NCBI GenBank assembly: GCA_019359245.1
Contig: JAHHHR010000048.1
Span: forward strand, 1 to 58,805
DNA length: 58,805 nucleotides
Reading direction: 5' to 3'
Origin: Nostoc desertorum CM1-VF14
Lineage (GTDB): Bacteria; Cyanobacteriota; Cyanobacteriia; Cyanobacteriales; Nostocaceae
The notes beneath the pieces were generated by a model. That model did not search any database, was not told the origin of the DNA, and saw only the letters and a list, made by a program, of their open reading frames with translations. How positions within the stretch are numbered: position 1 is the first letter of the stretch; each line of letters opens with the position of its first letter. Below are positions 16,180 through 24,652 of this stretch, in pieces. The translations under genes and the position numbers were made by a program.

Positions 16180-17073
16180 TCAAGTCATCTGATTTGGTTC
16201 TTCTAGGGGTCTACCCTTGGGCATAGGTAGAATTGGGCGGGGGTCATTGTAAGGCATAGGAATGTACTGCACGCTGGGTCGGCCTCCTTGTGGCTGTGGG
16301 TACAAATCCATGAGATCATAAATAGAACGGGGCAGCCCGACAGTTACGGGCAGCCCCATTTCTGTTGCTTCTTCTATAGTTATCGGATAGTCATGGGTGA
16401 CACGCCCGGTTGTCAAGGCTTCGATAATCGGCTCGATATCTTCTGGCAGAACTTTTTGTTTGGGTATACTGTCTTTTAGCAGAGTCCTTACAAATCTCTG
16501 TACTTGCTGTATTGCTTTGCGTGAAAGATCGGCCATAATGAGAGTTTGGTCATCAATCTCACCAATGGGTTTATCTTCAACTACTTTCAAGATACTCGCT
16601 GCGGGGTAATTACCCAACTGAGGATCAACTGGCCCCAAAACAGCGTTAGCATCCATAATAATTTCATCAGAAGCGAGGGCAAGCATTGTACCGCCACTCA
16701 TGGCATAGTGGGGTACAAAAACTGTAACTTTTGCTTGGTGGCGAATTAATGCTCTGGCGATTTGTTCCGTAGCCAAAACCAAACCACCAGGAGTGTGCAA
16801 AATTAAGTCAATCGGCACATCTGGCGGTGTAAGGCGAATTGCTCGCAATATTTGTTCTGAGTCTTCGATAGTAATGTAGCGAGATAAAGGAATTCCTAAG
16901 AAGCTAATAGACTCTTGGCGGTGAACCAGCAAAATTACCCGACTTTTGCGTTCCTGCTGAAATTGTTGTAAAGCACGTAAGCGCCGATATTCTACTTGAC
17001 GTTTTTGCCAAAGGGGTTGCAAAGAAGTCAGAAGAAGAAAAATCCAGAATAAATCACCAATACCAAAGCCCAT
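16180..17073 (-). CDS. membrane-anchored SDH/ClpP-like serine protease
   Basis: The 297-residue protein has one N-terminal membrane helix (GDLFWIFLLLTSLQP), a basic/helical linker, then a ClpP/crotonase-like protease domain of the serine dehydrogenase proteinase (SDH_sah) family. Visible family motifs are IDLILHTPGGLVLATEQIARAL, the nucleophile region HYAMSGGTMLALASDEI (Ser in SGGT) and AVLGPVDPQLGNYPAASI. The family is related to SppA and membrane-bound ClpP-type proteases. The substrate is unknown. The open frame extends to 17121, but MGFGIGDLF at 17073 gives the compact N-terminus typical for the family. Either start lacks a strong ribosome site. Confidence 0.88.
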   Translation of the reverse strand: MGFGIGDLFWIFLLLTSLQPLWQKRQVEYRRLRALQQFQQERKSRVILLVHRQESISFLGIPLSRYITIEDSEQILRAIRLTPPDVPIDLILHTPGGLVLATEQIARALIRHQAKVTVFVPHYAMSGGTMLALASDEIIMDANAVLGPVDPQLGNYPAASILKVVEDKPIGEIDDQTLIMADLSRKAIQQVQRFVRTLLKDSIPKQKVLPEDIEPIIEALTTGRVTHDYPITIEEATEMGLPVTVGLPRSIYDLMDLYPQPQGGRPSVQYIPMPYNDPRPILPMPKGRPLEEPNQMT

Positions 17074-17203
17074 AAATATTAATTCTTGTTCAAAAATAAC
17101 GCTTGCCGTCATTATTGTCACAAGTTTTGGGCGATCGCAGGTCTATCTATAGGTTTAAAACTTTCAAACCACACTAAGTAAAAATATTATTAATTACGAA
17201 TTA

Positions 17204-17217
17204 CGTAGCTTGCTTCT
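17204..17217. repeat. dispersed repeat sharing CGTAGCTTGCTTCT with 20414
   Basis: The 14-mer CGTAGCTTGCTTCT, within ATTACGAATTACGTAGC..., occurs here and again at 20414-20427 in the same orientation, also near a run of AATTCGTAATTCG-type repeats. The pair brackets the WD40 kinase and the heme-receptor gene. Confidence 0.8.
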
Positions 17218-17243
17218 CACTGGAGGCGAGTATTACGAATTAC

Positions 17244-19136
17244 TTATGATTCCCGCCGCCAAATCTTTATAGTATCGTCATCACCACCGCTAACTATAGT
17301 TTGACCATCGGGACTGAAGGCGACGCAACGAACATAGCTGGAATGCCCTGTAAGTGTGCTGATTTCTCTACCACTGTGTAAATGCCACAGTTTAATAGTG
17401 TTGTCCCAACTGCCACTAGCGAGAAATTGCCCATCCTGACTAAAAGCAACTGACCAAACTGAATCAGAATGACCAATGAAAGTACGAATTTCTCTGCCTG
17501 TATTTACGTGCCATAGTTTAATTGTGTTATCACCACTGCCACTGGCGATAATTTCCCCATCCTTGCTGAAGGCGATACAGTTGACGAAGAAAGAATGACC
17601 TAATAATGTGCAAATGTTTCTGCCTGTGTATACTTGCCATAATTTAATGGTGTAATCAGTACTTCCACTAGCCACAAGCTGTCTATCTTTGCTATTCGTT
17701 GCAGGCGTTGTTGGAGAATAGGCAACTGACGAAACTGAGTCAGAATGGCCTATGAGAGTTTGAGTTTCTATGCCTGTGTGTACCTGCCACAGTTTAATTG
17801 TGCAGTCAACACTACCACTAGCCAGAAATTTGCCATCTGGACTAAAGGCAACGGAATTCACCCAATTAGTATGACCAGTGAGAGTCCGAATTTCTTTGCC
17901 TGTGTTTACATCCCACAATTTGATGGTGTTATCCCAACTTCCGCTGGCTAAGATTTCCCCGTTCAGGTCTGCAACTCCCACAGATTTGCCTGACTCCCCT
18001 TGATAAGAAAGTTTTGAGGAGATTGGGCTAAAGGCGACAGAATGAACCATACTCGAATGACCAGAAGACCAACGACCGAGTTGACGCACTAGCTTGCCAG
18101 TACCCAGTTGCCAAAGCTTAATAGTATGGTCATTACTACCACTAGCAATTAATTGCCCGTCTGAGCTAATGGCGATCGCATGAACCATACTAGAATGACC
18201 TTTGAGGGTCTGTACACATTGCCAATTCTGCTGATTTAATACAACAGGTGGAGGCGGTTTAAGTTTAGGCGTTATCGGCAAAGTCGATGATATTGGTGTT
18301 ATGTTCTTACCAGTATCAGGGCCCAATAAATCCAACCACTCTTGCACAGACTGGGGACGATAAGTTGACTCCAAATCCATGCCGCACATAATAGCCTGAT
18401 TTACCCTGTCACTAATCTTAGGATTAAAATATTGTGGTGGTTCTAAATTAATATTGTGACGTCTATCATCTGCACTCGTCGGTATAACTGCGGTAAGCAA
18501 ATTATACAAAGTAGCAGCTAAGGCATAGATATCAATGTATTCTCCTCGTGGCGCTTCTGATTCATACTGTTCCGGTGGGGCAAAACCAGGAGTGCGATAC
18601 ACTGTATGCCTTTGAATCATATTGGGAATAAATTCTCTAGCGATGCCAAAGTCTATCAGCACTGCTTCTGATTTATCAATGCGGATCATAATATTACGTG
18701 GTTTAAGATCCCGATGCAGCAGACCTTTGGAGTGAATTAACGTCAAAGCATCGCCAATTTGTCGAATGTACAGTAGCGCTTCTGCTTCTGATAGCACCCC
18801 CATTCGTCTCAGGTACTGTCCTAAGTCTTCGCCTTCGATGTACTCCATTACCATGCAGGGCAAATTTCCGTCATCAAAGATGGTTTCTATCTGTACTATA
18901 TGAGGATGGTGACACACAGCTAGCCGAACTGCTTCATCACGGAAGTCTTGCCGTAACTTGTTTCGGTGAAGTATCCAGGCCGGGTGATTTAGGATTTCTT
19001 CTTTGAGGGTTTTAATCACTCGCAGTTGATTCCGTTGATTTCTGGCAAGATAAGTAATGCCAATTCCGCCTTCGCCTAGTTGGCTTTCAATAATGTAGCG
19101 TCCACCGAATAAAGACTTTCCCGCATTCCACACCAT
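17244..19136 (-). CDS. Ser/Thr protein kinase with seven WD40 repeats
   Basis: The 630-residue protein has an N-terminal Hanks-type kinase domain (about 10-270): glycine loop LGEGGIGITYLA, Lys42, catalytic loop HRDLKPRNIM, DFG, and a substrate loop with PPEQYE. All key residues are present, so it should be active. A Pro-rich linker (about 270-305) leads to seven WD40 repeats (about 306-630), each ending IKLW or IKIW. Repeats 2 and 4 carry insertions. Seven repeats would close one beta-propeller, likely a protein-docking platform. No transmembrane segment is visible, so it is probably cytoplasmic. It is divergent from the heme-receptor gene across 301 bp containing two palindromes. The partner or substrate is unknown. 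Confidence 0.95.
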   Translation of the reverse strand: MVWNAGKSLFGGRYIIESQLGEGGIGITYLARNQRNQLRVIKTLKEEILNHPAWILHRNKLRQDFRDEAVRLAVCHHPHIVQIETIFDDGNLPCMVMEYIEGEDLGQYLRRMGVLSEAEALLYIRQIGDALTLIHSKGLLHRDLKPRNIMIRIDKSEAVLIDFGIAREFIPNMIQRHTVYRTPGFAPPEQYESEAPRGEYIDIYALAATLYNLLTAVIPTSADDRRHNINLEPPQYFNPKISDRVNQAIMCGMDLESTYRPQSVQEWLDLLGPDTGKNITPISSTLPITPKLKPPPPVVLNQQNWQCVQTLKGHSSMVHAIAISSDGQLIASGSNDHTIKLWQLGTGKLVRQLGRWSSGHSSMVHSVAFSPISSKLSYQGESGKSVGVADLNGEILASGSWDNTIKLWDVNTGKEIRTLTGHTNWVNSVAFSPDGKFLASGSVDCTIKLWQVHTGIETQTLIGHSDSVSSVAYSPTTPATNSKDRQLVASGSTDYTIKLWQVYTGRNICTLLGHSFFVNCIAFSKDGEIIASGSGDNTIKLWHVNTGREIRTFIGHSDSVWSVAFSQDGQFLASGSWDNTIKLWHLHSGREISTLTGHSSYVRCVAFSPDGQTIVSGGDDDTIKIWRRES

Positions 19137-19437
19137 TAGTAATATTTGACAATTCCTGGTATTTATTTTGGCACGGTATCAGAACAGCCAACACAATTTT
19201 TGGAAATTCAATTTTGTTTTGTTGATGTAGCTTTTTAAAATTAGTTACTTAGAAAGTATTTTCAATAACCTCAATAATTACTAATATTTATTAATATAGA
19301 GTTGGGTATACCCTATTAGTTTTAGCTAAACTATACCTTTACATCAAAATTTTATTTGATTACTCATGCTAGAGTGAACGATGACTTTAGCGATATTTGG
19401 TCATAATAATTTGACTTGCAGGTAATAATGTGAAATT
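19137..19437. promoter_or_regulatory. divergent promoter region with two 10-bp palindromes
   Basis: The region is shared by the WD40-kinase gene (-) and the heme-receptor gene (+). GGGTATACCC (19304-19313) and TTTAGCTAAA (19321-19330) are both perfect palindromes, 17 bp apart centre to centre, in otherwise AT-rich DNA. This is what a pair of operator sites would look like. No known regulator motif was recognised. Confidence 0.5.
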
Positions 19438-20346
19438 ATGCTAAAGAATCTGAAGCTGAAACAAAAATTTACAATTTTGCTACTGGTAATTCTGACGTTT
19501 GGTCTGAGCTTGAGTGGATTTACTCTTTCTTCTCTGCTCAGAGAGAATGCTAAACAAGATATTAGCTCAACAGGTCTTATGCTCATACAAACCATGAGTT
19601 CTGTTCGTCACTACACCAATACTCAAATTAATCCAGAGCTAGTTGATAAATTGGAAACTGAGTTTTTGCCCCAAAGTGTTCCTGCATACTCAGCACGGGA
19701 AATATTTGAGATTTTACGGAAAACACCAGACTACCGTGACTTCTTTTATAAAGAAGCAACTCTCAATCCTACAAATCTTCGGGATAAAGCTGACGGTTTT
19801 GAGACAGAAATTGTAGAAAGGTTCAGAAAGAAATCAGACCTTAAAGAAGTAAGTGGATTTCGCTCAATTCCTGGTGGCGATATCTTTTACATTGCTCGTC
19901 CGCTATCAATTTCTGAAGAAAGCTGTCTAAAGTGTCATAGTGTACCTGAAGCTGCACCTCAAAGCATGATTAATCTTTATGGTACAGCTAATGGATTTGG
20001 GTGGAAGCTGAATGAAATTGTCGGCGCTCAGATTATTACAGTACCAGCAAATAACGTTATCAATAAAGCCCATCAGTCTTCCCTACTAATTATCCTAATT
20101 GTATCAACTATTTTTATAGCGACTATCCTGTTAGTCAACTTGTTCTTAAATCGACAAGTTGTAATGCCTCTTAAACGCATGACTCGTGTAGCCGAAGAAG
20201 TTAGCACCGGACATATGGAAGTTGAATTTGAGCAGATGTCTAATGATGAAATTGGTAATTTAGCTAAAGCCTTTAGACGGATGCAGTTAAGTTTGGAAAT
20301 GGCAATGAAAAGAATCAAACGCACTCAGGGAAGTATAGGGGAGTAA
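19438..20346 (+). CDS. Tll0287-like heme-c receptor with HAMP, no output domain
   Basis: The 302-residue protein has membrane segment 1 (about 11-33) and an extracytoplasmic DUF3365/Tll0287-like domain (about 35-210). The latter contains a single c-type heme site, C163-x-x-C166-H167. Segment 2 follows (about 214-236), then a HAMP linker (about 237-290; PLKRMTRVAEEVSTGHMEVEF, MSNDEIGNLAKAFRRMQ). The chain ends 12 residues later, with no histidine-kinase, methyl-accepting, cyclase or phosphatase domain. Family knowledge: the domain senses redox or ligands through covalently bound heme. The neighbours are a Ser/Thr kinase on each side, one divergent and one convergent, so it may signal to a kinase in trans. 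That link is inferred from gene position only. Confidence 0.9.
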   Translation: MLKNLKLKQKFTILLLVILTFGLSLSGFTLSSLLRENAKQDISSTGLMLIQTMSSVRHYTNTQINPELVDKLETEFLPQSVPAYSAREIFEILRKTPDYRDFFYKEATLNPTNLRDKADGFETEIVERFRKKSDLKEVSGFRSIPGGDIFYIARPLSISEESCLKCHSVPEAAPQSMINLYGTANGFGWKLNEIVGAQIITVPANNVINKAHQSSLLIILIVSTIFIATILLVNLFLNRQVVMPLKRMTRVAEEVSTGHMEVEFEQMSNDEIGNLAKAFRRMQLSLEMAMKRIKRTQGSIGE

Positions 20347-20349
20347 AAT

Positions 20350-20427
20350 AATTCGTAATTCGTAATTCGTAATGACGCTCTCCACGTTTGTGGGAGGTGT
20401 TACAGACAGACTGCGTAGCTTGCTTCT
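20350..20427. repeat. AATTCGT tandem repeat and dispersed repeat copy
   Basis: AATTCGT repeats in tandem just after the heme-receptor stop. It is followed by an inverted CTCCAC/GTGGGAG hairpin and the CGTAGCTTGCTTCT copy (20414-20427) shared with 17204. No gene is present in the surrounding 255-bp convergent gap. Confidence 0.75.
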
Positions 20428-20601
20428 TTGCAGGAGTAAGTGAACTAGCTACCGATACGTTAAGTAATTCGAGTAATTTAGTTTTATGTCGGAGATTTAG
20501 ACCCTACCACAAAACTGGCCGCGTTTATTTGCTCTTTGCTTAACCCTCCAGAATTAGTTAAACAATTCAAATAATGTCTCAATCAATGGTGGTCTAAATG
20601 T

Positions 20602-21855
20602 TTATGAGAATAAGTTTTTTTTGAATTCAAAAGCTGCTTGAAAGTCAGGAATTTCATTAGCTATGAGTTCAACAAATTGGTCAGGTGAAATGTAAGGATT
20701 TTGAGCTAATATTTCTTCCATAACTAAATTTGCCATTGGCCCAATATGGTAAGCTAACTCTTGATGACAATGTTTGATAAATGTTGGTTGGAGCGAAGAT
20801 TGTTGTTCTTTAATTCGCCCATTTTGCATAACAGCCGGTGAAGTAGGTGAATTAAAAATTGTTTGTTCAGGTGGTTGGTTATATGACTGCGATATTGCCG
20901 ACATAGCCTGAAATTCAGGATTAAATATCGTTGCAGGCAAATCATCAAGCATAATTGCAGGAGACATTACCACTTCTGGTTTTGCAATACGCTCTAAATC
21001 TATAAGAACTTCCCTAGCTGTTTGGTATCGCTTGTTAGGTCTATCTGCCAACATCTGATCGAGTACTTGAGCGAAACCATCACTAACATAGGAATAATAA
21101 CGCCAGTTCCATTCTAATGAATATTGATCCATTAGTAAGGATGGATCTCTACCTGTGAGTAATACAATAGCTGTCACTCCCAAAGCATAAAGGTCACTAG
21201 AAGGAGAACATAAACCCAAGCTAATCTGTTCGCGGGGAGCATATCCCACTTTGCCGACAAGAGACATTTTGCCAACAAAGGTTACCTGGTGGTTGGAATT
21301 TCTCGCTTCATTCATGTCAGCAATTTGCTTGCCTACACCGAAATCAATCAACACTGGCAAATCATTGCCATCAGGTAACATGATATTATCAGGCGAAATA
21401 TCTCGATGGATAATGTTGTGTTGGTGGACATACTCCAAAACAGGCAGCAGATTTTTTAGCCACTGTATAACTTCCTCTTCAGAGAAGTTTCTTCCTTGAC
21501 GTTGAAGTTCTCCCAGCAGCCTAGAATATGTTTTTCCATCAACATACTCTTGTACTAGGAATAATCGACCATCTCCTTCAAAGCAAGCCAAAAACTTGGG
21601 AATTTGAGGATGTTGCAATTGATGAAGAATTTTTGCCTCTCTTTTAAATAAGTTGCGATATTGTTCTAGTCCACTCTCCCCTGTGCCTATGGGCGCAAAC
21701 TCTTTGAGAACACAAGCTTCATTAAAGCGACGAGTGTCAAAGGCCAAGTAAGTTCGCCCCAATCCTCCCTGTCCCAGAAGTTTTTGGATAATATAGCGGT
21801 TATCAATTAGAGTTCCAGCAGCTATTTCTGGTTTTGTCATAGGGGACTGTGACAT
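20602..21855 (-). CDS. Ser/Thr protein kinase
   Basis: The 417-residue protein has an N-terminal Hanks-type kinase domain (about 20-285): LGQGGLGRTYLAFD, Lys51 in ACVLKEF, catalytic loop HRDISPDNIM, DFGVGKQ, activation-segment PREQ. The position that is Lys in HRDLKP is Ser here, a variant I believe is common in cyanobacterial kinases, so activity is still likely. The C-terminal ~130 residues have no recognised domain and no membrane helix. They include a short helical end (ILAQNPYISPDQFVELIANEIPDFQAAFEFKK). It is convergent with the heme-receptor gene. An upstream start at MTKPEIAAG is also possible. Confidence 0.92.
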   Translation of the reverse strand: MSQSPMTKPEIAAGTLIDNRYIIQKLLGQGGLGRTYLAFDTRRFNEACVLKEFAPIGTGESGLEQYRNLFKREAKILHQLQHPQIPKFLACFEGDGRLFLVQEYVDGKTYSRLLGELQRQGRNFSEEEVIQWLKNLLPVLEYVHQHNIIHRDISPDNIMLPDGNDLPVLIDFGVGKQIADMNEARNSNHQVTFVGKMSLVGKVGYAPREQISLGLCSPSSDLYALGVTAIVLLTGRDPSLLMDQYSLEWNWRYYSYVSDGFAQVLDQMLADRPNKRYQTAREVLIDLERIAKPEVVMSPAIMLDDLPATIFNPEFQAMSAISQSYNQPPEQTIFNSPTSPAVMQNGRIKEQQSSLQPTFIKHCHQELAYHIGPMANLVMEEILAQNPYISPDQFVELIANEIPDFQAAFEFKKNLFS

Positions 21856-22690
21856 CTCATCGCACTCCTAGCGATTTTATTATTGATAGATTATTCAGTT
21901 TGCTGAAAGTCAGAAACTCTAGCAGATAAAGGCTTATAACATCCTTAAAATTGAGATTATCATCACTGTCAAGACAAGGAAATACACTTTTCTACAATCT
22001 TTCAGCGGTCTTGTGTGACCAAATAGACAATTTTTACCTGAGTAGTTTGATCTTACTACTCTACTCATACTTACGTATTTTAGCAGCCGGAACATAACCA
22101 GTGTCTGCGGTAATCTCTGCGACTTTTCTGGGCATCGCCTTTGGGATTCGCAGATGAACCACATTTTACCCCTAATAACTCAATTAATTGGCACTGAGCT
22201 TTGGAACAGTAAGGATATAGTGTGATATCATATTTATCCAGAAAACCTGAGTTTACTATAGACTTGCCGAAAAAATTATTATATGTATTTCAGGTGCTGA
22301 ATATGCGATCGCTCTCAAAAGTTAATCTTTTTGGGGAGCGATCGCATGAATACACAGGGACTTTTCACTTAGAATTTAATAACCCGCAACTTGGATTAAT
22401 AAGTGCGTTATACTGTCGCGTTAACACTTATTTTAAGCTTTAGCTAACTGGGACTTAGGGTTGCTTTTTCTAAGAACGGCAGTTAGACCTGCGTCTCACG
22501 TCATTAATTACTGTATCTAAAGCTGTGATCTCACTGCTAGCTGTGGTATAAGCTATATAGTTATAAACTGCTAATGCTTTGCTGACAAAAGCCGATTACA
22601 TCATATATCGATTACCGTTATCACTTTCAAGACGAGCAAAATAGAACAATCAAGTGTAACTGTTAAAATTTTGCTTATCGTTCTATTTCT
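21856..22690. other. long intergenic region with two hairpins
   Basis: These 835 bp lack a convincing gene; the short open frames present have poor composition. A long HIP1-bearing inverted repeat lies at 22303-22347 (listed separately). A second one, AATAAGTG (22398-22405)/CACTTATT (22425-22432), ends in TTTT. A small RNA ending at the second hairpin is conceivable but unsupported. Confidence 0.5.
22303..22347. repeat. 12-bp inverted repeat containing paired HIP1 octamers
   Basis: ATGCGATCGCTC (22303-22314) pairs perfectly with GAGCGATCGCAT (22336-22347). Each arm contains one HIP1 site (GCGATCGC). The 21-nt interval contains CAAAAG and CTTTTTG, which can extend the stem. A similar construction is seen at 34892-34952. 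Confidence 0.85.
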
Positions 22691-23086
22691 CTAACCGCTA
22701 ATTACAGCGATCGCATCAATCTCTACTAACACATCTTTAGGTAAGCGTGATACCTGCACACAAGCGCGTGCTGGGGCTGTATCTTCAGGAAAATATTTAG
22801 CATAAACGGCATTCACGGCTGCAAAATCATTCATATCAGCTAGAAATACAGTGGTTTTCACCACATCTTGAAAAGTCGCACCAGCTGCTGTCAGGATGGC
22901 TTCAAGGTTAGCTAATACTTGCTCGGTTTGTTTTTTAACATCATCAGTGTAGACGACATCTCCAAGGCGGGGATCGATGGCAATTTGTCCAGCTACGAAT
23001 ACAAATTGACCTGAAGCTGCGATCGCTTGATTATAAGGACCCACTGGTGCGGGTGCGTTGTCAGTATTAATTACTTTACGAGTCAT
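22691..23086 (-). CDS. ridA: RidA/YjgF family reactive-intermediate deaminase
   Basis: This 131-residue protein would hydrolyse reactive enamine/imine intermediates such as 2-aminoacrylate. Typical motifs are APAPVGPYNQAI, FVFVAGQIAIDPRLGD, QTEQVLANLEAILTAAG, the VKTTVFLADMNDFAAVNAVYAKYF block and the C-terminal PARACVQVSRLPKDVLVEIDAIAV, including the conserved Arg of the active site. The open frame runs on to 23233, but the extra 49 residues are unrelated to the family. The ATG at 23086 (MTRKVINT) gives normal length. It is divergent from the toxin-antitoxin pair. Confidence 0.95.
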   Translation of the reverse strand: MTRKVINTDNAPAPVGPYNQAIAASGQFVFVAGQIAIDPRLGDVVYTDDVKKQTEQVLANLEAILTAAGATFQDVVKTTVFLADMNDFAAVNAVYAKYFPEDTAPARACVQVSRLPKDVLVEIDAIAVISG

Positions 23087-23257
23087 AAGTATTACTTTGT
23101 TTAACGATGTTTCTTGTTTATCGATTTCTAGCTGAGAAGCGATCGGTTTATAGACTTCTCCATCTGGCATTATCGCACCAGTTAGGCCAGCATCTCGACC
23201 GCATTCGTATAATACTGTTACGACAGACTGCAAAACATTATTTATGAATAAACCAGG

Positions 23258-23566
23258 ATGAATATTAAAGAATTACTGCTCCAAGAAATTGAATCGTCCT
23301 CAGATGTTCTACTAGCTGAAACACTAGATTTTTTACGTTTTCTCAAGACAAAACCAGGAACCGAGGAAATATCTCTTGACCTGTCAACGAAAAAAAATGA
23401 TGATACTTCCAATCAGAAAACAAAACCGGAAATACAGGAAGCAACACCAATTATTAGAGGCTCTAAAGCAGAAGACTTACTAAAATTTGCTGGAACCTGG
23501 CAAGGGGATGATTTTGAAGAGTGCTTACAGCTTGTTTACGAAACCCGTTCTTCGGCTGAATTTTAG
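23258..23566 (+). CDS. VapB-type antitoxin (DUF2281-like)
   Basis: The 102-residue protein has a helical N-terminus (MNIKELLLQEIESSSDVLLAETLDFLRFLKTK) of the DUF2281 antitoxin type. A charged linker leads to a C-terminal toxin-binding-like tail (SKAEDLLKFAGTWQGDDFEECLQLVYETRSSAEF) often seen in cyanobacterial antitoxins. It directly precedes a PIN-domain gene, with the stop codon separated from the toxin ATG by 2 nt. By inference it neutralises the toxin and autoregulates the operon. No operator palindrome was found. Confidence 0.85.
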   Translation: MNIKELLLQEIESSSDVLLAETLDFLRFLKTKPGTEEISLDLSTKKNDDTSNQKTKPEIQEATPIIRGSKAEDLLKFAGTWQGDDFEECLQLVYETRSSAEF

Positions 23567-23568
23567 TG

Positions 23569-24012
23569 ATGTACCTCCTAGATACTAACCATTGTAGCCG
23601 AATCATTTTTGGAGAAAGCAACGTCATTCGTCGGTTACAAGAACACATCGGCTTAGGCGTTGCAACTAGCGTTATTGTGCAAGGTGAACTCATTTACATG
23701 GTGCAAAAGTCTTCTCAACAAGAAGCAAATCTTCGTTTTGTCAGAACTTTTCTGCAAACCATTGACCTTTATCCCATTAATGGAATAGTTGCAGATGTTT
23801 ACGGTAGCCTCAAAGGAGAAATTATCGAAAATTTTGGCCCCAAAGACAAAGCAAGGCGTAGAAAATTTACAGTTCAAGATTTGGGTTTTAGTGATAACGA
23901 CTTGTGGATAGCATCAACTGCTCTGCACTATAACCTCACCATCGTTTCAGGGGACAGCGATTTTCAAAGGATACACCAGGTGCAAGCCTTAGCGTTAGAA
24001 TCTTGGCTTTAA
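23569..24012 (+). CDS. VapC-type PIN-domain toxin
   Basis: The 147-residue protein is a predicted Mg-dependent ribonuclease of the PIN family. Acidic site residues are visible: D5 in YLLDTN, Glu in VIVQGELIY, Asp in DLWIAS and Asp in SGDSDF. All are intact, so it should be catalytically competent. The ATG at 23569 is chosen; an in-frame GTG at 23566 overlaps the antitoxin stop. The target RNA is unknown. It is convergent with the Nudix gene, 9 bp apart at the stops. Confidence 0.9.
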   Translation: MYLLDTNHCSRIIFGESNVIRRLQEHIGLGVATSVIVQGELIYMVQKSSQQEANLRFVRTFLQTIDLYPINGIVADVYGSLKGEIIENFGPKDKARRRKFTVQDLGFSDNDLWIASTALHYNLTIVSGDSDFQRIHQVQALALESWL

Positions 24013-24021
24013 CATCTTCTC

Positions 24022-24453
24022 CTACCCCAACCTCGGACGTATCCCATAATGCCGATATCGCCAATAATCCCGCAAAATGCGATCGTGGTCAAAACATAAA
24101 TTACCAGGCACAAGCCAATACTCAAAAACGCCTACACTCTTGGCATCATCCCCAGCCTTTGGTTCCCCCTTAGCTGTCGCCAAAAACACAATGCTAATCG
24201 TATGCTGACGCGGATCGCGATTGGGATCAGAATACACCAGTAATTGTTCAACTAACTCCACTTGCAAACCCGTCTCTTCTTCAGCTTCCCGTCGGGCCGC
24301 CACTTCCACCGCTTCCCCATAATCTACAAAACCACCAGGAATAGCCCAACCTAAGGGTAGATTATGTCTTTCAATTAACACTATTGGCCGATGAGGTCGA
24401 TCTACTAGTTCAATGATGATATCAACTGTTGGTGCAGGATTTCGGTAAGTCAT
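24022..24453 (-). CDS. Nudix hydrolase
   Basis: The 143-residue protein has a complete Nudix box: G-FVDYG-E-AVEVAAR-REAEEETGL (GX5EX7REUXEEXGU). The preceding IVLIERHNLPLGWAIPG strand also fits. The C-terminal tail LCFDHDRILRDYWRYRHYG, with the conserved CFDH segment, resembles ADP-ribose/NADH-type Nudix enzymes of bacteria, but the substrate cannot be decided from sequence alone. The start is MTYRNPAPTVD. An STRR tract (about 24461-24520) separates it from the next gene upstream. Confidence 0.92.
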   Translation of the reverse strand: MTYRNPAPTVDIIIELVDRPHRPIVLIERHNLPLGWAIPGGFVDYGEAVEVAARREAEEETGLQVELVEQLLVYSDPNRDPRQHTISIVFLATAKGEPKAGDDAKSVGVFEYWLVPGNLCFDHDRILRDYWRYRHYGIRPRLG

Positions 24454-24460
24454 AATTATT

Positions 24461-24520
24461 TAGTTATTGGTCATTAGTCATTAGTCAAGAGCAAAGGACA
24501 AATGACTAAGGACAAACAAA
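24461..24520. repeat. STRR tract (TTAGTCA / AATGACTA)
   Basis: TTAGTTATTGGTCATTAGTCATTAGTCA units are followed by the complementary AATGACTAAGGACAAA. The same heptamer class occurs at 31346, 53828 and 56184. Confidence 0.8.
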
Positions 24521-24652
24521 ATGAGTTTACTTGATTTACCTTGCAAATACTGTTCCGTGATAAATTCGATGCGATTGGCTTTGCTACTGCCCCTTGGGCA
24601 TCGCATAGCGTGTCCATCAGACAATTGCTCTCTCTAATAATTCAGGTTGCTT

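Noticed and set aside
15802..16206. 134-codon frame translating to QHRELP repeats
   Set aside because: It is a shifted reading of the 18-bp tandem repeat. The frame with signal peptide and peptidoglycan-binding modules is the real gene.
21934..22443. two short frames (minus 21934-22164, plus 22222-22443) in the long gap
   Set aside because: One crosses the HIP1 hairpin and neither has plausible composition or a start signal.
22691..23233. N-terminally extended RidA (180 residues)
   Set aside because: The extra 49 residues do not resemble the family and the internal ATG at 23086 gives the standard length.
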